Source: BOG-931 sp963781725
GTDB lineage: Bacteria > Pseudomonadota > Alphaproteobacteria > Rhizobiales > Xanthobacteraceae
Assembly (NCBI GenBank): GCA_963781725.1
Contig: CAWAGV010000002.1
Coordinates: forward strand, 3,472,001 to 3,536,000
Direction: 5' to 3'
DNA length: 64,000 nt
Shown here piece after piece: positions 53,820-63,115 of this stretch; the stretch's first letter is position 1, and each line of letters opens with the position of its first letter. The notes under the pieces are model-generated. The model ran no database searches and had not been told where the DNA came from. It worked only from the letters and a program-made list of their open reading frames with translations. Made by a program: the position numbers and the translations under genes.

Positions 53820-54617
53820 GTGAATGCTTTGACTGACAAGGTCGCTCTGGTCACCGGCTCGAGCCGGGGCATCGGCCGCAGCATCGCGCTCGAACTCGCC
53901 GGGGCGGGCTGCGATGTGATGCTGACCGCGCGAGACGCCAAAACGCTGGACAGCGTCGCCGCTGAAATCCGCGCACTCGGCCGCAAGGCGGCGGTTTATG
54001 CCGCCGACCTCACGCTCGAAGCGGAGCCTGCCAAATTGGTCGAGGCCGTGAACCGGGAATTCGGGCGGCTGGATATTCTGATCAATAATGCCGGCGCCAA
54101 TAAGCGCGGAAATTTTCTGGAACTCACCGAGCAGGACTGGAGCGACTGCTTCAATCTGAAATTCTTCGCGCATATGCGGTTGTGCCGGGCGGCGTGGCCG
54201 CTTTTGAAGGCCGCGCAGGGGTCGATCGTATTCATCGCCGGCGTCGGCGCCCGCGCCCCGGTCTCCGACTATACGATCGGCGCGGCAGTGGTCGGCGCCA
54301 GTGTGTCCTTCATGAAAGCGCTCGCCGACCTCGGCAAGCATGACGGCGTGCAGGTCAATGCGGTCAATCCCGGATCGGTGAAAACCGACCGGTTCCGTCA
54401 CCGGCTCGGCAAGGTGATGAAGAAAACCGGGCTCGGCGAAGAGGCCGCCACCGAGCATCATCGCCGCGAACTCGCCATCACGCGTTTCGGTACGCCGGAG
54501 GATATTGCCGGAATGGTGAGCTTCATCGTTTCGCCGCGCGGCCGCTGGCTGCAAGGCTCGGCCATCGACATGGACGGCGGCCAGATCGAGCCGTTGCGGA
54601 TGGCGCGCTACGAGTAG
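53820..54617 (+). CDS. Atypical SDR-family protein lacking the catalytic Ser and Lys
   Basis: 265 residues from GTG 53820, 13 nt after the OsmC gene. The Rossmann part is normal: VTGSSRGIGRS, ILINNAGANK, VNAVNPGSVKTDR. But at the active site it reads VFIAGVGARAPVSDYTIGAAV: Tyr is kept while the Lys of YxxxK is Ala and the Ser position holds Ala/Gly. I have seen this 'DYTIGA' variant in alphaproteobacterial SDRs, so it is probably a real subfamily rather than a damaged gene. It may bind NAD(P) without classical dehydrogenase activity, or use another catalytic scheme. Confidence 0.8.
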   Translation: MNALTDKVALVTGSSRGIGRSIALELAGAGCDVMLTARDAKTLDSVAAEIRALGRKAAVYAADLTLEAEPAKLVEAVNREFGRLDILINNAGANKRGNFLELTEQDWSDCFNLKFFAHMRLCRAAWPLLKAAQGSIVFIAGVGARAPVSDYTIGAAVVGASVSFMKALADLGKHDGVQVNAVNPGSVKTDRFRHRLGKVMKKTGLGEEAATEHHRRELAITRFGTPEDIAGMVSFIVSPRGRWLQGSAIDMDGGQIEPLRMARYE

Positions 54618-54660
54618 ATTGCGGTGACCGCGACGTTGCGGCCGCCGCACCCGGCATCGG

Positions 54661-55593
54661 TCAAAGCGCCGCCTTTTTCACTTTCGACCGGACCTGGGCG
54701 ATGACATGGGGGATGGCCGCGTCATTGCCCGGCGCCATGATGTGCGCGCCAGCGATGCCGGGGATGGCGGCGAGCTCCTCGATCAACTCGACGCAGATCG
54801 CGATGCCTTCGCGCGCCGGGTCCGATGCTGTCTCCATCCGCGCGATGTACCTGTCGGCAATGATCGTTCCGAACAAGTGGCTCTTCATCCATTGCGCCGA
54901 TTTCACCGAGCGCAGCGGATTGACGCCGATGATCAGCGCGAGTTGTCGGGTGATGCCGGCTTTTTCCAGCGCGGCGGCATAGCGGCGCACGATACCGGGG
55001 TCCATGCAGAATTGGGTCTGCGCGAATTGCGCGCCGGACTTTATCTTGGCGGCGAGGCCCTTCGGTTCCCAATCCGGCGCAGGATCGACCGGCATGTCGG
55101 CGGCCCCAATAAAGAACGCCGCCTTGCCGTCCACCTTGCGGCCGGTGGGCAGCGTTCCCTCGTCGCGCAGCCGCCGCGCGGTCTCGATCAGCGTCGCGGA
55201 GTTGACGTCGAACACCGGCTTGGTGTCGGGCTGGTCGCCGGCCTTCGGATCGTCGCCGGTGAGTAGCAGCATGTTGCGGATGCCGAGCGCGGCTGCGCCC
55301 ATCATCTCGCTTTGAATGGCAATGCGATTCTTGTCCCGGCAGGTGATTTGCAGGATTGGCTCGATGTCCATGCCGGTCAGGATGGATGCTGCGGCCAGCG
55401 CCGCCATGTGGGCGCGGGCGCCGGCGCCGTCGGTGACGTTCACTGCGTCGGGCAGGCCCTTGAGCGGGGCAGCTTTGCGCCGCAGGTCGTCGGCATCGAA
55501 GGACACCGGCGGGGCGATTTCGGCGGTCAGGACGAATCGGCCGGCCCGCAGGCGCTCTTCGAGCGTATGTGGGACGGGAGTGCTCTGGTTCAT
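54661..55593 (-). CDS. metF: Methylenetetrahydrofolate reductase (MetF)
   Basis: 310 residues. FVLTAEIAPPVSFDADDLRRKA, DAVNVTDGAGARAHMA, LQITCRDKNRIAIQSEM, NMLLLTGDDPKAGD and QTQFCMDPGIVRRYAAAL follow the MetF barrel in order (the RDRN/CRDKN folate loop and TGDDP flavin loop). Reduces 5,10-methylene-THF to 5-methyl-THF, feeding methionine synthesis, or runs in the reverse direction when methyl groups are being oxidised. Divergent from alaS by 135 bp. Confidence 0.85.
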   Translation of the reverse strand: MNQSTPVPHTLEERLRAGRFVLTAEIAPPVSFDADDLRRKAAPLKGLPDAVNVTDGAGARAHMAALAAASILTGMDIEPILQITCRDKNRIAIQSEMMGAAALGIRNMLLLTGDDPKAGDQPDTKPVFDVNSATLIETARRLRDEGTLPTGRKVDGKAAFFIGAADMPVDPAPDWEPKGLAAKIKSGAQFAQTQFCMDPGIVRRYAAALEKAGITRQLALIIGVNPLRSVKSAQWMKSHLFGTIIADRYIARMETASDPAREGIAICVELIEELAAIPGIAGAHIMAPGNDAAIPHVIAQVRSKVKKAAL

Positions 55594-55728
55594 TGTGAGG
55601 TCTCGACAGCAAGCGCGGGCGCGCAGCAGCGCATATATGCTTTATCGGCGTGCTGCAAATGGCCGCTTTCTGGACAGGAAAGCACTGTCCCGCTAGAGAG
55701 TTAGCCCCTCTAGAGGTTTGGATCATTT

Positions 55729-58405
55729 ATGAGCGGCGTCAACGAAATCCGGTCGGCCTTTCTGAATTTTTTTGCCCGCGAAGGGCATGAGGTCGTGCCG
55801 TCGTCGCCGTTGGTGCCGCGCAATGATCCGACATTGATGTTCACCAATGCCGGCATGGTGCAGTTCAAGAACGTTTTCACCGGGCTGGAAAAGCGTCCTT
55901 ATCAGCGGGCGGTGACCGCACAAAAATGCGTCCGCGCCGGCGGCAAGCACAACGACCTCGACAACGTCGGCTACACCGCGCGCCACCATACCTTCTTCGA
56001 GATGCTCGGCAACTTCTCGTTCGGCGACTACTTCAAGGAACGCGCCATCGAGCTGGCCTGGAAGCTGGTGACCAAAGAGTTCGGCATTCCGGCCGAGAAG
56101 CTGACGGCGACCGTCTATATCGATGACGACGAGGCGTTCAAGCTCTGGAAAAAGATCGCCGGCCTGCCCGAGAGCAGGATCATCCGCATTGCGGGCTCCG
56201 ACAATTTCTGGGCGATGGGCGACACCGGGCCGTGCGGCCCGTGCTCGGAAATCTTCTACGACCACGGCGACAAGGTTTGGGGCGGACCGCCCGGCAGCCC
56301 GGAGGCCGACGGCGATCGTTTCACCGAGATCTCGGAATCTTGTGTTCATGCAGTATGAACAGCTCGCCAAAGGCGGCGAGCGGGTCAACCTGCCGCGGCC
56401 GTCAATCGACACTGGCATGGGTCTCGAACGCACCGCGGCGGTACTGCAGGGCACCTACGACAATTACAAGACCGATCTGTTCGGCGCGCTGATCGAGGCG
56501 GTCGCCGATTTCACCCATGTCGATCCGGACGGCGAACAGAAGGCCTCGCATCGCGTCATCGCCGATCACCTGCGCGCCGGTTCGTTCCTGATCGCCGACG
56601 GTGTGCTGCCCTCGAACGAAGGCCGCGGCTATGTGCTCCGCCGCATCATGCGCCGCGCTATGCGGCATGCCGAACTGCTCGGCGCCAAAGAGCCGCTGAT
56701 GTGGAAGCTGGTGCCGGTGCTGGTGCGCGAGATGGGCCAGGCCTATCCGGAGCTGCATCGCGCCGAGCAACTCGTCACCGAAACGCTCAAGCTCGAGGAA
56801 ACCCGCTTCCGCCGCACGCTGGAGCGCGGGCTGGGGATTCTCGACGAGGCCAGCAAGTCGCTCAACAAGGGCGACATGTTCGACGGCGTGACCGCATTCA
56901 CGCTGTACGACACGTATGGCTTCCCGCTCGATCTGACCCAGGATGCGCTGCGCAACCGCGGCATCGGCGTCGACCTCGCCGCGTTCAACGATGCGATGGA
57001 GCAGCAGCGCGCCAAGGCGCGCGCGTCGTGGGCCGGCTCGGGAGAGGCCGCCGACGAGGCCGTCTGGTTCGGTCTGCGCGAGAAAGCCGGCGGCACCGAA
57101 TTCCTCGGCTACGACACCGAGAATGCCGAAGGCGTCGTGGCGGCGCTGGTGCGCGACGGCAAGGAAGTCACCGAGCTCAAGAAGGGCGAGAGCGGCGCTG
57201 TCGTTCTCAATCAGACGCCGTTCTACGGCGAATCCGGCGGTCAGGTCGGCGACACCGGCACGATGACGGCGGACGGCGTGCGGTTCAAGGTTACCGACAC
57301 GCAAAAGCATCTCGGCGATGTTTTCGTGCACAGCGGCACGGTCGAGGAAGGCTCGCTGAAAGTCGGCGCCGCACTGTCGCTCGAGGTCGATCATCGCCGC
57401 CGCGGCGCAATTCGCAAGAACCATTCGGCGACGCATCTGCTGCATGAGGCGTTGCGGCAGGTGCTTGGCGATCACGTCGCGCAAAAAGGCTCGCTGGTCG
57501 CACCGGACCGGTTGCGGTTCGATTTTTCGCATCCGAAACCGATCAGCGCCGACGAGCTGGAGCGCGTCGAAGAAATCGCTAACGACAAGGTGCTGGAGAA
57601 TTCTTCGGTCACGACGCGGGTAATGGGGCTCGACGACGCCCGCTCATCAGGCGCCCGTGCCCTGTTCGGCGAGAAATACGGCGATGAAGTCCGCGTCGTC
57701 GCCATGGGACAAGGACCGGGCGATAGCGGCGGAAATGCCATGGGCTGGTCGGTCGAGTTGTGCGGTGGCACCCATGTTCAGCGCACCGGCGATATCGGCC
57801 TGATCACTGTGCTCAGCGACGCGGGCGTGGCGTCGGGAGTGCGCCGGATCGAGGCGCTGACCGGGCAGGGCGCGCGCGCCAATGCCAATATGCTTGCTCG
57901 TCTCGCCAAGGCTACGGCTTCGGAGCTGCGGGTCCCGCTTGAAGATGCGCCGGGCCGCGTCGTCGCTTTGCTCGATGAGCGCAAGCGCCTCGAGCGCGAG
58001 CTGACCGACGCGAAGAAGAAGCTCGCCATGGGCGGTAGCGGTGGCGGTGGTGGCGATGGCTCGGACGGCGTTCGCACGGTCGGCGACGTCAAGCTGATGG
58101 TGCGCTCGGTCGAGGGTATCGACCTCAAAGACCTGCGCAGCCTCGCCGACGAGGGCAAGAAGAAAGTCGGCTCCGGCATCGTCGCGATTGTCGGGGTCAC
58201 CAGCGACGGCAAGGCCGGCATTGTGGTTGGGGTGACGCCCGACCTGACCCAACGCTTCAATGCGGTCGATCTGGTGAAGAAGGGCGCGGAGGCGCTCGGC
58301 GGCAAGGGTGGCGGCGGACGCCCGGATATGGCGCAGGCCGGCGGCCCCGATGCGTCGAAGGCCGACGCCGCGCTGGCCGCGATCGAAGCGGCGCTCGGCG
58401 GGTAG
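55729..58405 (+). pseudogene. alaS: Alanyl-tRNA synthetase (alaS), single +1 frameshift
   Basis: Start ATG 55729 opens a standard AlaS: FTNAGMVQFKNVFTG, AQKCVRAGGKHNDLDNVG, HHTFFEMLGNFSFGDYF. The frame breaks after GDRFTEI, giving SESCVHAV and a stop at 56358. The next frame continues NLVFMQYEQLAKGG and runs to 58405, with HSATHLLHEALR and CGGTHV editing motifs and a Gly-rich C-Ala domain. Expected codons are ATC TGG AAT; the sequence reads ATC TCGG AAT, so the extra C is at 56333. Corrected length about 891 residues, normal for the enzyme. AlaS is essential and single-copy in nearly all bacteria, hence a sequence error is the likeliest reading. Confidence 0.9.
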
Positions 58406-58406
58406 G

Positions 58407-59144
58407 CTAAATCTCGACGATCTTGCCGTCTTCCGCGGTCTCGTAGGAAACCTTCGACGCCTGCGACAGCATCTCGTTGCTCATGTGGGTGAGGATCAGC
58501 CGCTTCGGCCGGATCTGGCTGAGATGCTGCTCGAGCAGCGATAGCGCCATGTGCGTGGTGATCGGCTTGTCCCGCGTATAGGACTCGCAGATGAAAAGGT
58601 CCGCGTCGCGGCCGACGCTGATCAATGCGTCGGTCCATTCGGTGTCGCCGGAAAAGGCCAGCACCTTGCCTTCGGCTTCGAAGCGGAAGCCGAGACAGGG
58701 CCCGGCGCGATCGTCATGCACAACGTGGAACGGCGTGACGCCGACGGCGCCGACATCGTTGCGTTTGCCGATCTCCAGTTCCCGCAGTTCCAGCGGAAAA
58801 TTCAGTTCCATCCCTTTGGTGCCGGGAAACCCGCATTCCATGATTTCCGGAAGCCGTGTCTTCAGCCCGGGCGGCCCGGCGATGGTCAGCGGCTTCGCTC
58901 GCTTGGTGACGTAATTGGCTTCGAGGATGAAGAACGGCAGGCCGAAAATATGGTCGGCGTGAAAGTGCGAAATGAAGATCGTCTCGATGGCATTGCGGTC
59001 GATGCCGAGCTTGTTCATGCCGACGAGCGACGTCGCACCGCAATCGATCAGCGCGTTGATGTTTTTTCCGGTCAGGTGAAAGCAGGTATTGAACCGGCCT
59101 CCGGAACCGAAGGCGTCACCGCAGCCGACAAACTGAAGGCGCAT
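58407..59144 (-). CDS. RNase Z-like MBL-fold hydrolase
   Basis: 245 residues from ATG 59144 (an upstream start at 59186 adds 14 unlikely residues). FISHFHADHIFGLPFFILE is the HxHxDH zinc motif, with LAFSGDTEWTDAL and LILTHMSNEML for the further ligands. Closest to RNase Z / arylsulfatase-like MBL proteins but short of the flexible arm seen in true tRNase Z, so specific tRNA 3' processing is not certain. Convergent with alaS, stop to stop 1 nt. Confidence 0.8.
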   Translation of the reverse strand: MRLQFVGCGDAFGSGGRFNTCFHLTGKNINALIDCGATSLVGMNKLGIDRNAIETIFISHFHADHIFGLPFFILEANYVTKRAKPLTIAGPPGLKTRLPEIMECGFPGTKGMELNFPLELRELEIGKRNDVGAVGVTPFHVVHDDRAGPCLGFRFEAEGKVLAFSGDTEWTDALISVGRDADLFICESYTRDKPITTHMALSLLEQHLSQIRPKRLILTHMSNEMLSQASKVSYETAEDGKIVEI

Positions 59145-59468
59145 CAAATGTCTCCGCGGGGTGGGCACAATTCCGCCTGGATGCAACGGGGCGGGCCGTC
59201 CGGCCGTGTGACCATAAACACGTCGGGGGGTGATAGTCCGTGATGGGAATCACAGTCCAGGTGGTGGTAATTCAATCCGGCCGGGCGTTCAAATCCCTGT
59301 CTGCTCAATGTTTTTTTAACCTTTACCCCAATTCATGCTCCGGCTTGTCGGGCCGGGGCAGAAACCGCATGATGGTCGCCAGCATAGCGCCGGGGGTGGA
59401 GCGCCATGATCACACCACAAACCGGCGCTTCCTGTTGGCGTGATCCACAGGTTTAGGGGACGTTTGGG
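59145..59468. other. Intergenic region without a recognisable gene
   Basis: 324 bp between the leftward RNase Z-like gene and the rightward lipoprotein gene. It holds GTGAT-GGGA-ATCAC at 59240-59253 (5-bp inverted repeat) and a T-rich run near 59310, both weak. I see no ORF of credible composition. Confidence 0.5.
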
Positions 59469-60032
59469 GTGCACCTTGGTCGGAACCTTTTGGGCGTTAT
59501 GGCCGCGGCGGCGCTGTGCGGCTGCAGCAATCTTGGGCTCGACAGCGATCAGGCCTGGTTCCGCAAGCCGCTCTACCTGACCGGTCAGACCAGCGGCTAC
59601 ACATTCTCGGACACGCAGCAAACCAAGCAGGACCGGCCGATCACCGCCAACGATCTGGTATCGGCCAGTGGCAGTTGTCCGCCACCGCCGGCGCAGGCAG
59701 CGCCGGCACCGGGCGGGGCCAGCCCAGCTGCCGCTCCGACCGCGACGCCGGACACTTCGTCATTGCTCGGCGACGGTATCGGGCTTGGCATGAGCGAATG
59801 TGACGTCGTCTGGAGGGCCGGTGCCCCGGGCAACGTTGAACTCGGCCAAAGTCCGGGCGGCGAGCGCACCGCGGTATTGACCTATCAGAGCGGATCGCGA
59901 CCGGGAATCTATCGCTTCACCGCCGGCCGCTTGGTGGAAATGGACAGCGTCACGCCGAGCGTGGCTCCGCCACAGGTTGCGAAAAAGAAGCCGGCAAAAA
60001 CCAAAAAGCCGCCCGCCGGTAACGCGGCCTGA
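59469..60032 (+). CDS. Putative lipoprotein with Pro/Ala-rich linker
   Basis: 187 residues from GTG 59469. The hydrophobic start ends in a lipobox-like sequence AALCGCSN, so Cys19 should be acylated. A Pro/Ala-rich linker (PPPPAQAAPAPGGASPAAAP) spans about 76-95. GIGLGMSECDVVWRAG and AVLTYQSGSRPGIYRFTAGRLVEMD form the C-terminal domain, reminiscent of SmpA/BamE-like folds, though this is uncertain. Ends in a Lys/Pro tail. I recall similar hypothetical lipoproteins in Bradyrhizobium-like genomes. Confidence 0.68.
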   Translation: MHLGRNLLGVMAAAALCGCSNLGLDSDQAWFRKPLYLTGQTSGYTFSDTQQTKQDRPITANDLVSASGSCPPPPAQAAPAPGGASPAAAPTATPDTSSLLGDGIGLGMSECDVVWRAGAPGNVELGQSPGGERTAVLTYQSGSRPGIYRFTAGRLVEMDSVTPSVAPPQVAKKKPAKTKKPPAGNAA

Positions 60033-60052
60033 TCCGGTAAAGCAAAATAGAC

Positions 60053-60078
60053 ACCCCGGCCTCTGGCGAGGCCGGGGT
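60053..60078. terminator. Bidirectional hairpin terminator
   Basis: ACCCCGGCCTC at 60053-60063 pairs with GAGGCCGGGGT at 60068-60078 across a TGGC loop, an 11-bp perfect stem, between two convergent genes. Only a short T-run follows on either side. Confidence 0.7.
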
Positions 60079-60107
60079 TGCCATTTCGGGGCGCCGATCG
60101 CGTCTGC

Positions 60108-60335
60108 TTAGTAGCAGCGGTTGATCCAGCGCAGGCGCGGTCCATAGGGAGTCGGGACCCAGGTCCGCACCATGCAGCCGCCGTAACCCGGACCGGCATA
60201 GACGACCGGGCCGCGCCAGCCGCCATGCCAACCACCGTGCCAGCCGCCCCAATAAGCGGATGCGGCAGTCGGTGCGAGTGCAGCGGCGCCGAGAGTAACG
60301 CAGGTCGCGAGAGCGAGGATCGATTTGCGCAACAT
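60108..60335 (-). CDS. Small exported His/Gly/Trp-rich protein
   Basis: 75 residues. Signal peptide about 1-27 (ALATCVTLGAAALAP...ASA). The mature protein has the repeat WGGWHGGWHGGWRG, followed by YAGPGYGGCMVRTWVPTPYGPRLRWINRCY. The single pair of Cys may form a disulfide. Short exported proteins of this design are widespread in rhizobia, function unknown; metal binding by the His/Gly part is conceivable. Divergent from ndk. Confidence 0.7.
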   Translation of the reverse strand: MLRKSILALATCVTLGAAALAPTAASAYWGGWHGGWHGGWRGPVVYAGPGYGGCMVRTWVPTPYGPRLRWINRCY

Positions 60336-60647
60336 GTAACTTCTCCTGTTTGTTCAGCTTCGTTTTCACGCAGCTATGTTTTGGTCGGATCGGTCCGCGC
60401 CTGGGTTCATGGTCCGATTTTTCAGGAAGAGCGAACTGAACCGGCGACAGGGATGCGATTTGTCGCCGGTTAATCGGGCGTAACCGCGCATCCGCGTGAC
60501 GTCCATCACAGAATTCACGCCGCCGGAATTCGAGTGATGCCGGTCACACAAATTCGCATTTCCGGCGTTGGCTTGCCGGAAGCAAACACGACCGCTATAA
60601 GCCGCCGCGGTTGCGCAACGATTTCGTAATCTTAAAAGGACGACCTG
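60336..60647. promoter_or_regulatory. Divergent upstream region of ndk and the small exported gene
   Basis: 312 bp without an ORF. It contains GAATTC twice in the row GAATTCACGCCGCCGGAATTC and the ndk ribosome site region AAAGGACGACC before ATG 60648. Promoters for both genes are expected here; none is clear enough to name. Confidence 0.5.
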
Positions 60648-61070
60648 ATGGCGCTCGAGCGTACGTTTTCGATCATCAAACCCGACGCGACGGCCGGCAA
60701 CGTGACAGGCCGGATCAATGCCATGATCGAAAAGGCGGGTCTGCGCATCGTCGCGCAAAAGCGCATCCGCATGAGCCGCGAGCAGGCCGAGACGTTTTAT
60801 GCGGTGCATCGGGCGCGGCCGTTCTTCGGCGAGCTCGTCGACTTCATGATTTCCGGCCCGGTCGTGGTGCAGGTGCTCGAAGGCGACCATGCGATAGCGG
60901 CGTACCGCGATCTGATGGGCGCAACCGATCCGGCGAAGGCCGCGCCGGGCACTATCCGCAAGGAAGTGGCGAAGTCGATCGGCGAAAACTCCGTGCACGG
61001 TTCCGACGCCGCAGATACCGCGGTCAAGGAAATCGCGCAGTTCTTTGCGGGCAACGAGATCGTTGGCTGA
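60648..61070 (+). CDS. ndk: Nucleoside-diphosphate kinase
   Basis: 140 residues, full length. ERTFSIIKPDATAG at the N-terminus, HRARPFFGELVDFMISGPVV, and the catalytic His in ENSVHGSDAADTA make the family certain. It transfers the gamma phosphate from ATP to NDPs through a phosphohistidine. Start ATG 60648 follows AAAAGGA. The TerC gene follows after 33 bp. Confidence 0.97.
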   Translation: MALERTFSIIKPDATAGNVTGRINAMIEKAGLRIVAQKRIRMSREQAETFYAVHRARPFFGELVDFMISGPVVVQVLEGDHAIAAYRDLMGATDPAKAAPGTIRKEVAKSIGENSVHGSDAADTAVKEIAQFFAGNEIVG

Positions 61071-61103
61071 TGAGGCCATTCGCCCGCCCTTGAGGAGCGG
61101 TGA

Positions 61104-61898
61104 GTGAGTCCGGCAGTGCAATATCTGCATCCCTCCCTGTGGGGCTCGATGCTCCACGCCAGTGTCGGCGACATGGACAGCGCGGCGTTCTGGGCCGCCG
61201 TGCTGCAAATCATTTTCATCAACATCCTGCTGTCGGGCGATAACGCCGTCGTCATCGCGATGGCTTGCCGCGACTTGCCGCGGCGCGAGAGGATTTGGGG
61301 GATTGCGCTCGGCGCCGGCGTTGCAGTGGTCCTCCGGCTGGTCTTCACCGGCGTCGTCGGCGAGCTGATGCTGTTGCCGTATCTCAAATTGGCCGGCGGG
61401 TTGGCGCTGATCTATGTCGCCGCGAAACTGGTGGTGCCCGAGCGCGCGGGCAGGGACAATGTCCATGCTGTTGCGGATCTGTGGCGCGCGGTATGGATCG
61501 TTGTGGTTGCCGACGTTGTCATGAGCCTCGACAATGTCATTGCCGTCGCCGCCGTCGCACAGGGCAGTCTGCTATTGCTCGCGATTGGCCTGGCCGCTTC
61601 CATTCCGATCATTCTCGCCGGCGCAGCCCTCATCATGCTGTTGATCAACCGCCTGCCTATCCTGGTCTGGGCCGGCGCAGCGCTTCTCGGCTGGATCGCG
61701 GGTGACGTCATTGCGACCGATCCTGCGGTTGTGCATTTCGTAACAGCCAGGTACGGCGCGGAGCTTGCCTCGCAGGTGGAATTTTCTGCCGCTGTCTCCG
61801 GAATTTGGCTGACGATCGCAATCGGCGGGTTGTGGCGGCAGTTCCATGTGAATGACGAACACGGGGCGTCCGCCCGCGGCGTCGCCGGACACGCATAA
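61104..61898 (+). CDS. TerC-family integral membrane protein
   Basis: 264 residues from GTG 61104, with GAGGAG at 61092-61097. Seven or so hydrophobic helices; the TerC hallmarks are NILLSGDNAVVIAMA and the mirrored VVMSLDNVIAVAAVA, where the Asp and Asn sit in membrane helices, plus a cytosolic loop between. Members are proposed to transport metals (Mn, Ca) or act in tellurite resistance and protein secretion. Probably a Mn exporter-like protein; inference. Confidence 0.82.
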   Translation: MSPAVQYLHPSLWGSMLHASVGDMDSAAFWAAVLQIIFINILLSGDNAVVIAMACRDLPRRERIWGIALGAGVAVVLRLVFTGVVGELMLLPYLKLAGGLALIYVAAKLVVPERAGRDNVHAVADLWRAVWIVVVADVVMSLDNVIAVAAVAQGSLLLLAIGLAASIPIILAGAALIMLLINRLPILVWAGAALLGWIAGDVIATDPAVVHFVTARYGAELASQVEFSAAVSGIWLTIAIGGLWRQFHVNDEHGASARGVAGHA

Positions 61899-62234
61899 GT
61901 TTCATCGGCTTACGGTTTGTTGCTCGCGTGCAACAATGTTTCCGCGATCGCTTCCATTGCGGTGAACGAAGCATCACCTGAATGCGCGTTGTTTGATCTG
62001 CGAGGACGCGGCGTTCCAGCAGCCATGGTTGCGCCGCATTTATCGGGCCTGCTTGCGGAACAATCGGATTTTGGCCATCCGGCCGGTGCTGTCGTGAGTG
62101 TCGTGGGCGACTATCGTTTCGGACTTTTCTCCAAAATCTGGCTTGTGGCGCGGGGCACGCAATCTGCATGTGAGGTGCAGGGGGTGAGTGTCCTGAGTCT
62201 TCAGTGGCACAGGGACTGACTGAGGAGGCAGACG
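61899..62234 (+). promoter_or_regulatory. Long leader of the cold-shock gene
   Basis: 336 bp between TerC and the cold-shock gene. A 100-codon ORF fits inside but its composition and lack of ribosome site do not support it. A long untranslated leader is typical for cspA-type mRNAs, where it acts as an RNA thermosensor. GAGGAGG at 62222-62228 precedes ATG 62235. Leader function is inferred from the gene family. Confidence 0.45.
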
Positions 62235-62438
62235 ATGCAAAAGGGCACCGTCAAATGGTTTAATCCGACAAAGGGCTACGGGTTCATCAAGCCGGCTTCT
62301 GGTGACAAGGATGTGTTTGTTCACATCTCGGCGGTCGAGCGCGCCGGTCTTCGTTCGCTCAACGAAGGCCAGGCGGTCGAATACGAGCTTGTCACCAATC
62401 GCGGCAGGACCTCCGCGGAAAATCTGAAAGTTTCCTGA
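62235..62438 (+). CDS. cspA: Cold-shock protein (CspA family)
   Basis: 67 residues, standard single cold-shock domain. RNP1 KGYGFIKPASG and RNP2 DVFVHISA are intact, with the aromatic residues that stack RNA (Trp8, Phe9, Tyr15, Phe17). Binds single-stranded RNA or DNA as a chaperone. Followed 30 bp later by an intrinsic terminator. Confidence 0.95.
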   Translation: MQKGTVKWFNPTKGYGFIKPASGDKDVFVHISAVERAGLRSLNEGQAVEYELVTNRGRTSAENLKVS

Positions 62439-62468
62439 AGCGATTTCGGGGTGACCCGGTTCTCGTAG

Positions 62469-62495
62469 CCCCCGGCGTAACAGCCGGGGGTTTTT
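62469..62495 (+). terminator. Intrinsic terminator after the cold-shock gene
   Basis: CCCCCGGC (62469-62476) and GCCGGGGG (62483-62490) with a 6-nt loop, followed by TTTTT. Classic rho-independent terminator for the rightward gene; the last T lies inside the purN stop codon of the convergent gene. Confidence 0.88.
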
Positions 62496-63111
62496 ATTGT
62501 CGGGATTTGGCTGCGCCTGCCGCATTCAGCGTGACGCGGCCTTCGGCAACGAGGCGCAGCGCCTGCGGATAAATCCGATGCTCGACCGCGAGCACGCGCG
62601 CGGCAAGCGCTTCTTCGGTGTCGCCTGTCAGTACGGGAACGGAGTCCTGCACGATGATCGGCCCCGAATCCATTTCCGGCACGACAAAATGCACCGTCGC
62701 GCCGTGCCGTGCGACGCCGGCATCGATGGCGCGGCGATGGGTGTCTAGTCCCTTGAACTGTGGCAGCAACGCCGGGTGAATGTTGAGCATGCGGCCGCTC
62801 CAGCGCGTAACCAGCCACGGCGTCAGCAGGCGCATGAAGCCGGCGAGGCAGATAATTTCGATGCGGTGAGCCTGAAACCCCTCATCGAGCGTGCGTTCGA
62901 ACGCTTCCCGGTCTTTGCCGAAGGTGCGGTGATCGACGACAAGCGTTGCGATGCCGTCCTGCCGCGCCCGGTCCAGTCCCGCAGCATCCGGCACGTTGGA
63001 GACGACGAGCACGATCTCGGCGGGATAATCTTTCGCTTTCGCTGCCTCGATCAGCGCCACCATGTTCGATCCGCGGCCGGAGATCAGCACGGCAACGCGT
63101 TTTTTGATCAT
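62494..63111 (-). CDS. purN: Phosphoribosylglycinamide formyltransferase
   Basis: 205 residues from ATG 63111; the longer frame to 63306 runs into purM and is rejected. VLISGRGSNMVALIEA, LAGFMRLLTPWLV, NIHPALLPQFKGLDTHRRA (catalytic His in NIHP, active-site Asp in LDTH neighbourhood) and HFVVPEMDSGPIIVQ are the GART landmarks. It formylates GAR with 10-formyl-THF in purine synthesis. Its start lies 4 nt after the purM stop, the usual purMN operon. Confidence 0.95.
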   Translation of the reverse strand: MIKKRVAVLISGRGSNMVALIEAAKAKDYPAEIVLVVSNVPDAAGLDRARQDGIATLVVDHRTFGKDREAFERTLDEGFQAHRIEIICLAGFMRLLTPWLVTRWSGRMLNIHPALLPQFKGLDTHRRAIDAGVARHGATVHFVVPEMDSGPIIVQDSVPVLTGDTEEALAARVLAVEHRIYPQALRLVAEGRVTLNAAGAAKSRQ

Positions 63112-63115
63112 ACGC

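Noticed and set aside
56402..57532. 376-codon open frame on the - strand
   Set aside because: Antisense to alaS, low-complexity Arg/Ala/Gln composition, no family pattern.
55729..58405. Programmed +1 frameshift in alaS
   Set aside because: No slippery sequence or stimulatory structure of a known kind, and no alaS programmed shift is known; error is simpler.
61917..62219. 100-codon ORF upstream of the cold-shock gene
   Set aside because: Starts with no ribosome site, has no recognisable domain, and fits the long leader expected for a cold-shock mRNA better.
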